Source: Streptomyces sp. RFCAC02 (GTDB lineage Bacteria > Actinomycetota > Actinomycetes > Streptomycetales > Streptomycetaceae). Taken from it: a stretch of DNA of 64,000 nt. The position numbers were made by a program, and so were the translations under genes. Below the pieces are notes generated by a model that was not told the origin of the DNA, did not search any database, and was given only the letters and a program-made list of their open reading frames with translations. The number at the start of each line of letters is the position of its first letter. Position 1 is the stretch's first letter. The DNA lies in the NCBI RefSeq assembly GCF_004193175.1, contig NZ_SAUH01000001.1, positions 3,805,001 to 3,869,000 of the forward strand, given 5' to 3'. Shown piece after piece: positions 26,403-35,119 of this stretch.

Positions 26403-27070
26403 CCGATGCCTCCCAGGTCGGTGATCGCACGCAGGGGCACCCGGATGTCCTGGGCCTCGAAAGCCGTGACGCCCTCGTTCAGGAACGCCTCGGAGAAGGA
26501 CGGCTGCGGCGTGTAGTGGCCCGTCCCATTGTTGATGAGGCTCACGACGTCCCGGCCGCCGGGGAAGACCACCTCGCCCGCGCCGTACACCGGCCCGCCC
26601 TCCGTCAGCACGGTGTGGTGGATGCCCGGCCGGGCCTCAACGATGTGCAGCGCGTCGTCCGCGTCCACCGCCCACAGATACCGGCCACCGCCCTGTATCG
26701 CGTCCGCGAACTCGGGCGTCCCGGTCGGTGCGCCCGCCCGGCCATGCGGCGTGCGTGACGTTGCCGGCCGCGTCGTACGTGTAGCGCTCGTTCCACTCCC
26801 CGGAGACAGCGCTGACACGGCCGACCGGGTCGAGTGTGAACGCGCTGTCGCCGCCGAGCCGGTCCGCGACGTTCGTCGGATGGCGCTGCGGACCGTAGCG
26901 GTAGACGCGGTGCGGAAGGTTGGCGTCGCCGGCCCCGTCGGCGGTGACGGCCTGTGCGGTCAGCCGCCCGGCCGGGTCCCATTCCTGGGCCAGCGTCACG
27001 GCGTCGTCGAGGCGGCGGCACGTCTCATTCCCCGCCGGGTCGTAGGCGAACGCGAGCCGGTGGTTCCATC
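26399..27070 (-). pseudogene. RHS/YD-repeat polymorphic toxin remnant
   Basis: Reading leftward, one frame has RHS-repeat text (NHRLAFAYDPAGNETCRR, EWDPAGRLTAQAVT, ERYTYDAAGNVTHAAW). A second frame then carries TPEFADAIQGGGRYLWAVDADD and a C-terminal segment, SLINNGTGHYTPQPSF. The SGHYxP-like motif is known from the ends of several toxin domains. There is a frameshift or deletion near 26735 and a stop just upstream of the first repeat near 27075. More than 90% of a normal RHS protein is missing. This looks like a displaced or decayed 3' toxin cassette. Confidence 0.65.
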
Positions 27071-27201
27071 GTCTCGTTCACATCTTCGAAACTGAGGACG
27101 GTGGGGCGGGCGGCATGGTTGCGGCCCACGGGAGTCGGCGGAGCGCCGGACCGGGGCCGCCGTGTCGCCCGTGGTGGGCGGCGCGGCGGCCCCGGGGTGT
27201 G

Positions 27202-30200
27202 TCAGGCGGTTCGTGCGAACGGGCCGGTCATCACCCGGACCCGCACATCCGCGGCGGCCGGCTGCGCGTGCGCCTGTGCCAGCCGGCGTACGAGCGCGGC
27301 GTAGCCGTGACGGCGTGCCATGCTGCCGGCCTGCCGCTCGATCAGCGTGCGCTCCGCCGCGTCCGGGAGGGACGCCACCAGGCCGGTGAGCGCGTGCAGT
27401 TCACCGCGCCGGTAGCCCAGGCCGCGGGCGATGGACAGCGCCGACCGGTGGTGGCCGGCCGCGGTGGCCCGGTCCCCGATCAGCGCCATCGCACGCCCCA
27501 CCGCGTTGTGGCTCTCCGCCAGCGCCCACCGGTCGCTGTGCGTCTCCGCGATGCGCAACGCCTCCGCCGCCGCCGAGCGCGCCAGGTCGTACCGCCCGTG
27601 CGCCGCGTGCAGGACACCGAGGAACGCCTGCGCGAGGGCCGCCGTGCGCGGGAAGCCGCCGCTGGCCGCGAGCGCTGCCTCCTGCGCGCACTGCGCCTGG
27701 TCGAGACGGTTCAGATCGGCCTCCGCGACCCCCAGCTCCGTCAGCGCCATCGCCTGGAGCTGGACGACGCCGAGCGCGCGGGCCAGCCGCAGCGCCGTGC
27801 GGTACCGCCGCCGCGCCAGATGCGGACGGCCCAGGTCCACCTCCACCCGCCCCAGGCCGCACAGCGCAACCGCCAGTTCCTGCGGCCGCTCCTCCGCGGT
27901 GAACAACCGCACCGCCTGCGTCAGCAGGTCCCGCGCCTCCGTCAGATCACCGGCCAGCCAGCGCAGCCGGCCCAAATACTCGTACGCGGCGGCCCGTACG
28001 TCCGGCAGCGTCGGGTCCTGGCCCACGGCCAGCGCGTGGTGGGCGTAACTCTGGGCCTGCTCGACCTTCCCGCCGATGAGCATCGCGTCGATCAGGCACA
28101 CCGACAGCTCGCCCTCCGCCCTGCGGTCGCCCGCCCGGCGGGCGGCGCGCAGGCCCGCGAGGGCGCCGGTGAGCCACTCGGGCATGAGGCTGTTGTGCTT
28201 GCACATGCCCCACAGGCGCGCCGCCAGCATCCAGGCGGCGGGCAGCGGGCCGTGCTCGGCCGTGTGGACGGCGAGGCCGGGGAGGTTGGACAGTTCCCCG
28301 TTGGCCTCCTTGACGAGGGACCGGCCCTCCGCGCTGTCGCGGTCGGGACCGGACGTGATGACGGCGCCCGGCCCGACGACGTGCAGCCGCGTCGGGCCAC
28401 CCGCCACCACGGCCGCCGCGCGCAGCGACCAGGCCGTCAGCCGGTGCACGGCCGCCTCGCGCTCCGCGGGCACCTCATCGGTATGGGCGCGCCGCCTGGC
28501 GTACTCGCGCAGCAGGTCGTGCGGGAAGCGGTAGCGGCGGGGCGCGTAGGACTCGACCAGGTTCGCCGCGACCAGGGCGTCCAGCGCACGCCCGGTCTCC
28601 TCCTCGTCGAGGCCCGCCAGCGCGGCGGCGGCCCTGCGCGTGAGCTTGTTCAGCGGGACGATCCCGAGCCTTCGCAGCACACGCCGGGACGTCTCGTCCA
28701 GCGAGTGGTAGGAGAGGTCGAGCGACGCCGACACCGAGAGCTGCTCGTCGCCCGGCACGGCGGCGTGCGCGAGGGGGTCCTCCGTCACGAGGCGCCGCGC
28801 GATGCCGTCGAGGTCGTCGGACGTGACGGCCGCGCCGGCCGCCACCAGCCGCAGCGCCAGCGGCAGGTACCCGCACAGGCGGGCGATCTCCCCGGCGGAC
28901 CGGCCGGCGGCGGGGCCGAGCATGGTGTGCAGCAACTCCTCCGCCTCGTCGGCGGGGAGCACCGGGAGGTCCACGTGGCGGGCGCCGTCGCCCGCGACGA
29001 GGCCGGTCAGCCGCCGCTGGCTCGTGATGAGGACCGCGCACCCGGGGCTGCCGGGCAGCAGGGGGCGGATCTGCTCGGTGTGCGCGGCGTTGTCGAGGAG
29101 GACGAGGACCCTGCGCTTGGCCAGCAGGGAACGGAAGAGGCTGGACCGTTCGCGGGTGTCCGGCGGCACGTGCTGGTTGGGCACGCCGAGGGACCGCAGG
29201 AAACCGCCCAGGATCTCCGTCGGATGGGCGGGGCCGAGCGGGTCGAAACCGCGCAGGTCGGCGAAGAGCTGACCGTCCGGGAAGTCGTCGATGACCCGGT
29301 GCGCGCAGTGGACGGCCAGCGCGGTCTTGCCGACCCCCGCCGTGCCCTCCACGTACACGATGGGCATGCCGCCGGACCGTAACAGCCCGGTGATGCGGGC
29401 GACCTGCTGCGCGCGGCCGGTGAAGCCGTACGCCTCGTGCGGGAGCTGCGCCGGAACGGCGGTCGGCGCCTCGGTCACCGCCGGCCGCCGCGGCCCCGCG
29501 CCGCCGGTCGTGCCGCCCGTCAGGACGTACTGGTGGGCGGCCCGCAGCTCGGGGCCGGGGTCGGTGCCGTACTCCTCGGCCAGGCGCTGGCGTATGCGCG
29601 TGTAGACGTCGAGCGCCTCTATCTGCCGCCCCGAACGGGTCAGCGCCCGCATCAGCAGGCCGTGGAGGTGCTCGCGCTGGGGGTGCTCGGCGGCGAGGCG
29701 CACCAGTTCCGGGACCTGTTCCGAGCCGCGGCCGAGGTCGAGGCCGAGGGCGTGGAACTCCTCCAGCGTGATGAGCTGCTGCTCGGCGAGCCGGTCGCGT
29801 TCGAGCTCGATGCCGGGACCGACGGTGTCCTCGGCGAGCGGGCCGCGCCACAGCGCTGTGGCACGGGACAGCGCCTCGCGGGCGCGGGCCGGCTCGCCGC
29901 CACCCCGTGCGGCGCGCGCGGAGGCGAGCAGTTCCTCGAACTCCCACAGGTCGAATCCGCCGCGTGGGTCGATGGCGTAGCCGGCGGTGGTCAGCGTGAT
30001 GGGTGCGGTGACGGGCAGGCAACGTCGCAGGCCCGAGACGTACTTCTGGATGAGGTTGACGGAGGGCGAGGGCCCCTCGGCGCCCCAGACCATGGCGATG
30101 ATGCGTTCGGCGGACACCGGGCGTGGTGCTCGGAGCAGCAGTGCCGCGAGCACCGAGCGCTGTCTGGGCGGACCGAGCGGAATCTCCACTCCCGCCCGAA

Positions 30201-30249
30201 GCGCTCGCAACGGGCCTAAGACCTCAAAACGAACCCCGTGTTCAGTCAT
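27202..30249 (-). CDS. AfsR/SARP-type transcriptional regulator with NB-ARC and TPR domains
   Basis: The 1015-residue regulator has an OmpR-like DNA-binding domain (residues about 5-95: FEVLGPLRALRAGVEIPLGP, RQRSVLAALLLRAP), a bacterial transcriptional activation domain (about 100-245: LWEFEELLASARAARGGG, DVYTRIRQRLAEEYGTDPGP), an NB-ARC NTPase domain with Walker A GTAGVGKT at 302-309 and VLVLLDNA, and a TPR-rich C-terminal third (about 650-1000). SARPs activate secondary-metabolite genes. Leu290 is encoded by TTA (29380-29382), so translation should depend on the bldA tRNA. It is divergent from an AfsA homologue. No biosynthetic cluster directly adjoins it except possibly the AfsA gene. Confidence 0.92.
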   Translation of the reverse strand: MTEHGVRFEVLGPLRALRAGVEIPLGPPRQRSVLAALLLRAPRPVSAERIIAMVWGAEGPSPSVNLIQKYVSGLRRCLPVTAPITLTTAGYAIDPRGGFDLWEFEELLASARAARGGGEPARAREALSRATALWRGPLAEDTVGPGIELERDRLAEQQLITLEEFHALGLDLGRGSEQVPELVRLAAEHPQREHLHGLLMRALTRSGRQIEALDVYTRIRQRLAEEYGTDPGPELRAAHQYVLTGGTTGGAGPRRPAVTEAPTAVPAQLPHEAYGFTGRAQQVARITGLLRSGGMPIVYVEGTAGVGKTALAVHCAHRVIDDFPDGQLFADLRGFDPLGPAHPTEILGGFLRSLGVPNQHVPPDTRERSSLFRSLLAKRRVLVLLDNAAHTEQIRPLLPGSPGCAVLITSQRRLTGLVAGDGARHVDLPVLPADEAEELLHTMLGPAAGRSAGEIARLCGYLPLALRLVAAGAAVTSDDLDGIARRLVTEDPLAHAAVPGDEQLSVSASLDLSYHSLDETSRRVLRRLGIVPLNKLTRRAAAALAGLDEEETGRALDALVAANLVESYAPRRYRFPHDLLREYARRRAHTDEVPAEREAAVHRLTAWSLRAAAVVAGGPTRLHVVGPGAVITSGPDRDSAEGRSLVKEANGELSNLPGLAVHTAEHGPLPAAWMLAARLWGMCKHNSLMPEWLTGALAGLRAARRAGDRRAEGELSVCLIDAMLIGGKVEQAQSYAHHALAVGQDPTLPDVRAAAYEYLGRLRWLAGDLTEARDLLTQAVRLFTAEERPQELAVALCGLGRVEVDLGRPHLARRRYRTALRLARALGVVQLQAMALTELGVAEADLNRLDQAQCAQEAALAASGGFPRTAALAQAFLGVLHAAHGRYDLARSAAAEALRIAETHSDRWALAESHNAVGRAMALIGDRATAAGHHRSALSIARGLGYRRGELHALTGLVASLPDAAERTLIERQAGSMARRHGYAALVRRLAQAHAQPAAADVRVRVMTGPFARTA

Positions 30250-30279
30250 GACGAAACCCCGTATTCGATCACAACGTAC

Positions 30280-30298
30280 CCGAAATGGTCACTTTCGG
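30280..30298. promoter_or_regulatory. Inverted repeat upstream of the SARP gene
   Basis: CCGAAATGGTCACTTTCGG is a perfect 6-bp dyad with a 7-base spacer, 31 bases before the SARP start in the SARP-afsA divergent region (30250-30538). It may be an operator for a butyrolactone receptor or another regulator. It does not match a butyrolactone-receptor consensus well enough to name. No other clear site was seen in this 289-base region. Confidence 0.45.
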
Positions 30299-30538
30299 TG
30301 GTGCCCCCTGCTGATATGTGGAGCATAGGCGATGACGGGTGAAGCCGGGCGGACGGTTACGTGCTGTTCATCAACACCGCTCCCCGCATGGCCTCATTGG
30401 TCGCTCATGTGCCATTCGGTCAGAGACGTCGGAAACCCCCTTCAGCGTTCCTTCCAGTCAGCGGTCAGCGGCGGGCGGCATCGTCGCGACCAGGCACCGG
30501 GGGGTGCCAGCACAACGGACCCGGATGGAGAGCCCGGC

Positions 30539-31558
30539 ATGACCCTGCCCATCGAACTCCCCTCGTCCACCGCACGCGACCGGCTCACCTACGACGCCAC
30601 CGTCTCCCGTGCCCTGGTGCACCGGGCGTCGGTCGCGGAGGTGTTCATCACCGACTCGATCGCCGCAGCGACCAACGGCATCGGGAGGCCGGAGGCGTCC
30701 TTCGAGGTGGCGGCGCAGCTCCCGCGCGGCCACGTCATCGGCGAGCACGCGCCCGCGTACGACTTCCTGCTCATCGTCGAGGTGATGCGGCAGGCCGGCG
30801 TGTTCGTGGCGCACCAGCACCTGGACGTGCCGCTGGAGAGCGCGTTCATCTTCAAGTCCATGAACTACTGGGTGCGGTCGCTGGAGGCACTGCGCATCGG
30901 GCCGCGCCCCGCCCAGGTCGTCATCGCGATGAACGTCCGCCCGGAGCGCAACCGCGCCGGCCGCGTCCTCGGCTTCGACTTCGACGGCTCCGTCCTGGTC
31001 GACGGAGTCCGGGCGCTGGAGGCGTCCGGGGCGCTGACGTTCGTGAGCCGCCGGGCGTTCGCCATGCTCCGGGCCAAGGGACGGGAGCACGCGAAGCCGG
31101 GTGGCCCCGGCACCGTCTTCGGCATCCGGCCCGCGCCCGCCTCTCCCACCACCCTCGGACGGCGGGACAGGCGCAACGTCGTCATCAGCGAGCCCACGGT
31201 CGGACCGCGCGGGACGGCCCAGGCACGGCTCGTCGTGGACACCGCGCACCCGCACCTCTTCGACCACCAGCTCGACCACATACCGGGCAACCTCCAGTTG
31301 GAGGCGGCACGGCAGGTCGCCGTGGCCGCCGTGGCCCGGCTGCACGGCCTGTTCCCGCAGGAACTGGTCGTGACCCGGCTGCGCGCCGACTTCACCGACT
31401 TCGCGGAGCTCGACCTCGGCACCGTCGCCGCGGCACAGGTGGACGGTGTCCGCCACGCGAAGGAACTCGGGCTGCTCACCGTCCCGGTCGCGGTCCGCCT
31501 GAGCCAGGACGACCGGACGGTGAGCGAGGTGGTCGTCGAGATCGCCCAGTGGCACTGA
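30539..31558 (+). CDS. AfsA-family gamma-butyrolactone biosynthesis enzyme
   Basis: The 339-residue protein has two AfsA hotdog-fold repeats. The first runs from about residue 20 to 165 (RALVHRASVAEVFITDS, GRPEASFEVAAQLPRGHV), and the second from about 215 to 330 (DTAHPHLFDHQLDHIPGN, QLEAARQVAVAAVARL). AfsA-type enzymes condense a beta-ketoacyl group with dihydroxyacetone phosphate to start gamma-butyrolactone signal synthesis. The ATG at 30539 has GGATGGAG upstream. No ArpA/TetR-type receptor gene is present in this window, which is unusual because they are often adjacent. Some AfsA-like proteins make butenolides or other signals. Confidence 0.88.
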   Translation: MTLPIELPSSTARDRLTYDATVSRALVHRASVAEVFITDSIAAATNGIGRPEASFEVAAQLPRGHVIGEHAPAYDFLLIVEVMRQAGVFVAHQHLDVPLESAFIFKSMNYWVRSLEALRIGPRPAQVVIAMNVRPERNRAGRVLGFDFDGSVLVDGVRALEASGALTFVSRRAFAMLRAKGREHAKPGGPGTVFGIRPAPASPTTLGRRDRRNVVISEPTVGPRGTAQARLVVDTAHPHLFDHQLDHIPGNLQLEAARQVAVAAVARLHGLFPQELVVTRLRADFTDFAELDLGTVAAAQVDGVRHAKELGLLTVPVAVRLSQDDRTVSEVVVEIAQWH

Positions 31559-31710
31559 GACACCACCGGCCGTCCAGGCCACCGTTCTCCCGGCACGCCC
31601 GGCGGATCGCGCGCGAGCCGCCGGCTGCCCCCTCCGCGCGCCGCACCGCCCCTTCGCCGCCCCCCACCTTCCGATGAAGGACGATCCGACGTGAGAGGTA
31701 CACACCACCG

Positions 31711-32814
31711 ATGGCCCGTGTCCGAAGACCGCTGCTGCTCGCCACGGCGACAGCCCTGATCCTCACCCAGGCCCACACTCCCGCACACGCGGCCACCGCG
31801 GGACCGCCCACGGCGCGGCACACCGGCCCGGTACCGGCGGCGTACACCCCCGCGCCGGCCCGGGAGGAGGCCGGGATCGTGGACCTGCCGGTCAGCTTCA
31901 CCGTACGGAACGTCAACCGGTCCCTCGCCGCGTGCGCCACCGACGGCGGCACCTATACCGTGCGGGGACACCTCACCGGGCCCCGCGACCTGCTGCTCGG
32001 CGACGGCGACCGGGCCATCACCCTCTATCAGCACGACATCGCCAGCGGCGAGTGGTTCTGGCGCCTCGACGCCGGGGGATACGACTACACGGCCGAACTC
32101 GCGGCCCGCGGCCATGTGTCCCTCACGGTCGACCGCCTCGGCTACGGCGCGAGCGACCGGCCGCACGGTGCCGACGTCTGCCTCGGCGGGGACGCCGACA
32201 TCGCCCACCAGATCGTCCAGCAGCTCCGCGACGGCACCTACACCGTGCCGGACGGCGAACCACCGGCCTTCGAGCGTGTTTTCCTCGCCGGACAGGGCAA
32301 CGGTGCCCAGCTCACCCAGATCGCCGGCTACTCGTTCCCGGGGATCGACGGTCTCGTCCTCATGGACTGGACCGACCTCGGACTCGACCCCGCGGCCAAC
32401 GCGCCCTTCCTCGCCGCCCTTCCCACCTGCCTGGCGGGCGCCGACAACGGCTACACGCACTACGACGCCACGCCGGACGACTTCGCCGAGGCGAACTTCG
32501 CCGACACGGAAGCCGCGATCCTCGAACAGGCCGTGCCGCTGCGCAACCCGCACCCCTGCGGCGACATGGTGTCCCAGCCGGGTGCCGTCCTCGCCGACAT
32601 CCGCCACCTGCCCGATGTCGACGTGCCGGTGCTGCTCGTCTTCGGCGCGGCGGACGACCGGGTCGGCGACCCGGAGCAGCAGCGCGCCCTGTTCACCGGC
32701 GCCGATACGGAACTCGTCACCGTGCCGGACGCGGGCCACTATCCGGTCTTCTCGCGGGAGGCCACCGTCGTCCACGACGCGGTCGCCGGCTGGCTGACCC
32801 GGCACGCCGTCTGA
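31711..32814 (+). CDS. Secreted alpha/beta-hydrolase-fold protein, nucleophile serine missing
   Basis: The 367-residue protein has a Sec signal peptide (RPLLLATATALILTQAHTPAHA, given here in two parts: RPLLLATATALILTQ and AHTPAHA) with a likely cut near residue 27. The alpha/beta-hydrolase pattern follows: a strand with TVDRLGYGASDRP, the elbow region VFLAGQGNGAQLTQIAG, the acid region LLVFGAADDRVGD and the histidine DAGHYPVF. The elbow reads G-Q-G-N-G where a G-x-S-x-G is expected, so the nucleophile position is glycine. Cysteines at about 78, 158, 246 and 281 could form disulfides outside the cell. It may be a binding protein or an enzyme with a different nucleophile. Confidence 0.8.
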   Translation: MARVRRPLLLATATALILTQAHTPAHAATAGPPTARHTGPVPAAYTPAPAREEAGIVDLPVSFTVRNVNRSLAACATDGGTYTVRGHLTGPRDLLLGDGDRAITLYQHDIASGEWFWRLDAGGYDYTAELAARGHVSLTVDRLGYGASDRPHGADVCLGGDADIAHQIVQQLRDGTYTVPDGEPPAFERVFLAGQGNGAQLTQIAGYSFPGIDGLVLMDWTDLGLDPAANAPFLAALPTCLAGADNGYTHYDATPDDFAEANFADTEAAILEQAVPLRNPHPCGDMVSQPGAVLADIRHLPDVDVPVLLVFGAADDRVGDPEQQRALFTGADTELVTVPDAGHYPVFSREATVVHDAVAGWLTRHAV

Positions 32815-32892
32815 CGCGCATCCTCCGGACACCCCGGAGCGTCGCGCGGAAACCCACCTGCGGTCCGGCGGCACCGTTGCCATAATCCAGCG

Positions 32893-33711
32893 GTGCCCGC
32901 TGCCCCAGTGCCCTCCCTCCCCGAACCGGACGAGACGCCGCTCACCGGCGGCAATGTGAGCGACGGTGTCGCACGGGTCGGCGACACCGTGCGCCGGCCC
33001 GCCGGTCCGTGGACGCCGGCCGTCCACGCCCTGCTGCGCCACCTGCGCTCCGTCGGCTTCGACGCCGCCCCGCGCCCCCTCGGCATCGACGACCGGGGGC
33101 GCGAGATCCTCACCTTCGCGCCGGGGCGCACCCTGTGGCCCGACCGGATGGACCTCCTCGATCCGCCGGAACGGCTGGCCCGTGTCGCCCGACTCGTCCG
33201 GGACTACCACGACGCGGCCGCCGGCTTCACCCCGCCGCCCGACGCCGCGTGGCAGTACCTCGTGCCCGTCCCCGACGACGCGCCGACCGTCATCGGGCAC
33301 CTCGACATCGCCCCCTGGAACCTGGTCGTGGACGAATCCACCGACTCCTGGGTCCTCATCGACTGGGACAACGCCCGGCCCACCACCCGGCTGTGGGACC
33401 TCGCCTACGCCTGCCACGGCTTCGTGCGCCTCACGCCGGTCCCCGCCTTCGGCAGGCCCGACCGGCAGACCGCGGACCGGCTGCGGCTCTTCGCCGACGC
33501 CTACGGGCTCGACGAGCGCGAGCGCCGCGACCTGGTGCCGCTCCTCGGCGGCCGGGTGCGCGGCATGCACGACTTCCTCGCCGCGCAGGCCGCCCTCGGC
33601 GTCGAGCCGTGGGCCACCCACTGGCGCGAGGGCCACGGCGACGCCTGGCGCACGGACGCCGAGTACATCGAGGCCCGCGCGGACCTGTGGCTGCGCGCGC
33701 TCCTCGGCTGA
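32893..33711 (+). CDS. APH-family phosphotransferase
   Basis: The 272-residue cytoplasmic protein has the aminoglycoside phosphotransferase/choline kinase-like core: the catalytic loop GHLDIAPWNLV with H136, D138 and N143, and the metal-binding D157 in VLIDWDNA. The N-terminal nucleotide lobe is short (GGNVSDGVARVGDTVRRP), as in streptomycete stand-alone members. The start is a GTG. It could phosphorylate a small metabolite or antibiotic, but nothing in the sequence defines the substrate. The SelW-type gene follows 108 bases later. Confidence 0.85.
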   Translation: MPAAPVPSLPEPDETPLTGGNVSDGVARVGDTVRRPAGPWTPAVHALLRHLRSVGFDAAPRPLGIDDRGREILTFAPGRTLWPDRMDLLDPPERLARVARLVRDYHDAAAGFTPPPDAAWQYLVPVPDDAPTVIGHLDIAPWNLVVDESTDSWVLIDWDNARPTTRLWDLAYACHGFVRLTPVPAFGRPDRQTADRLRLFADAYGLDERERRDLVPLLGGRVRGMHDFLAAQAALGVEPWATHWREGHGDAWRTDAEYIEARADLWLRALLG

Positions 33712-33819
33712 GCCCGCCTGCCCGGCTGCTGCTGGACAACCCCCGGGCCACCGCGCAGGATGACCGCACCCGGCCCGCGCACGGCGCCGGTACGGCACGG
33801 CGGAGGGCGACGAGCAGGC

Positions 33820-34104
33820 ATGGACCAGGGGACGGCGCACGAGATCCGCATCGAGTACTGCACACGGTGCCGCTGGCTGCCCCGCGCCGCGTGGCTCGCG
33901 CAGGAACTGCTCGGCACCTTCGAGGGGGACGTGCGCTCCGTCGCGCTGCGACCGGGCACCGGCGGCGTCTTCCGCGTCTCGGTGGACGACGAGGTGATCT
34001 GGGACCGCGCCGAACAGGGCTTTCCCGAACCGACCGCCGTGAAGCGCCTGGTCCGTGACCGGGTGGCCCCGGGACGCTCCCTCGGCCACTCCGACACTCC
34101 CTGA
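33820..34104 (+). CDS. Rdx/SelT-SelW-SelH family thioredoxin-like protein
   Basis: The 94-residue protein has the short thioredoxin-like Rdx fold: IRIEYCTRCRWLPRAAWLAQ, with the CxxC redox pair at C14 and C17 (both cysteines, not selenocysteine), and EQGFPEPTAVKRLVRD near the C-terminus, where family members have GGFP. It probably takes part in thiol redox control, though no partner is known. The ATG at 33820 was chosen over an in-frame upstream ATG because it sits directly before the conserved strand. Confidence 0.88.
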   Translation: MDQGTAHEIRIEYCTRCRWLPRAAWLAQELLGTFEGDVRSVALRPGTGGVFRVSVDDEVIWDRAEQGFPEPTAVKRLVRDRVAPGRSLGHSDTP

Positions 34105-34213
34105 CCCGCCCGGCGGCCCGGGAACGGCTCGCGGACACCTCGGTCGGCGGTGCCGCACGGCCTCCCGTCGCCCGATGGCCCGGGCACCTCCGGGGACGAC
34201 CTCCGCCGGAACG

Positions 34214-34980
34214 TCAGGACTCCGTGCCGTAGGGGCGGAGGGCCACCTGCGCGTCCAGGGAGATGCTGCCGGTCCCGCCGCCGCCGAGCCCGAGCATGCC
34301 GTTGAGCAGGGGGCCGAGGACCCCGCATCGGGTGGCCGCCGGCACGGCGAACTCGCTGTCCTCCACGGCGAAGGAGACGACCATCGGGTCCTCGGAGACC
34401 ACCGAGGTCGCGCGGGTGTCCTGCAGGACGAGGTGGACGGGGTCGCTGTCCGTGCCTATGGAGCACTCCTGCCGGAGCCCCGGCCCGGCCACCTCGAAGC
34501 GGAGGGCCAGTTCCCCGCGCCGGGTGTCGTCGGAGAGGAAGTCGGACCAGCCGCCGTACACGGGGGTGAGGCGCCACGGGTGCCCGGGATGCGCAGCGGC
34601 TCCGCGCTCATGCGACCGAAGACCTGGTGGAACGCGCCGTCGATGTCTCCCTCGGCGAAGGTGATCGTCATCGGCTGTTCGATGGCGAGGTCGAGACGGC
34701 CGAGCCCGAGGCGGCCGACCGCGCTCATCGCCTCGCAGCGCCATGCCCCGGGCTCGGCGCCCTCCGGCAGGGCGTCCGCGGCGGGGCAGGCGTCGAGGTC
34801 GAAGCGCGGCTCCGCCGCGCGCGGGGCGGCCTGAGCCCCGCCGGCCAGCCCGAGCGCCGCGGCGGCCACGGCGACGGAGGCCACGACGGCCCGCCGCCAC
34901 CGGCCGGTGACTCCGCCGGGCGCGGGGACGGCGCGCGAGAGGCGGGCTGAACGAGAAGAGGACGCACGCGACATGGTCAT
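34214..34980 (-). pseudogene. Secreted protein interrupted by a frameshift
   Basis: The first part, from ATG 34980 (or 34974), encodes a signal peptide (WRRAVVASVAVAAAALGLAG, cut near AQAA) and a mature part to ...SAEPLRIPG. From about 34586 the text continues one frame over as HPWRLTPVYGGWSDFLSDDT through LRQECSIGTDSDPVHLVL to a stop at 34214. A one-base change at a G/C-run near 34583-34590 would restore a protein of about 255 residues. It has a few cysteines and no recognised domain. It could be a true pseudogene or an assembly error. Confidence 0.7.
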
Positions 34981-35042
34981 GCTCCCGGTCGGAAGGGTGG
35001 GAGCGCCGATCGCCCCACTGCCCACGACCTTACAGAACTTCC

Positions 35043-35084
35043 TCTGCAGAGAAAAGTCTGCAGAATCGAATCTGCAGAGAAAAG
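35043..35084. repeat. Three tandem 14-bp units with TCTGCAGA palindromes
   Basis: TCTGCAGA occurs at 35043, 35057 and 35071, exactly 14 bp apart. Units 1 and 3 are identical (TCTGCAGAGAAAAG) and unit 2 has a different tail. The tract is AT-rich, lies between the secreted-protein gene and the ArsR-type regulator, and is probably a regulator binding array. Confidence 0.75.
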
Positions 35085-35119
35085 GCGGAAATCCGTCCAG
35101 CCTCACTACACTCAGGCCC

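Noticed and set aside
30250..30538. A butyrolactone-receptor (ARE) box in the SARP-afsA region
   Set aside because: The CCGAAA-n7-TTTCGG repeat is not close enough to ARE consensus sequences I know, so it is reported only as an inverted repeat.
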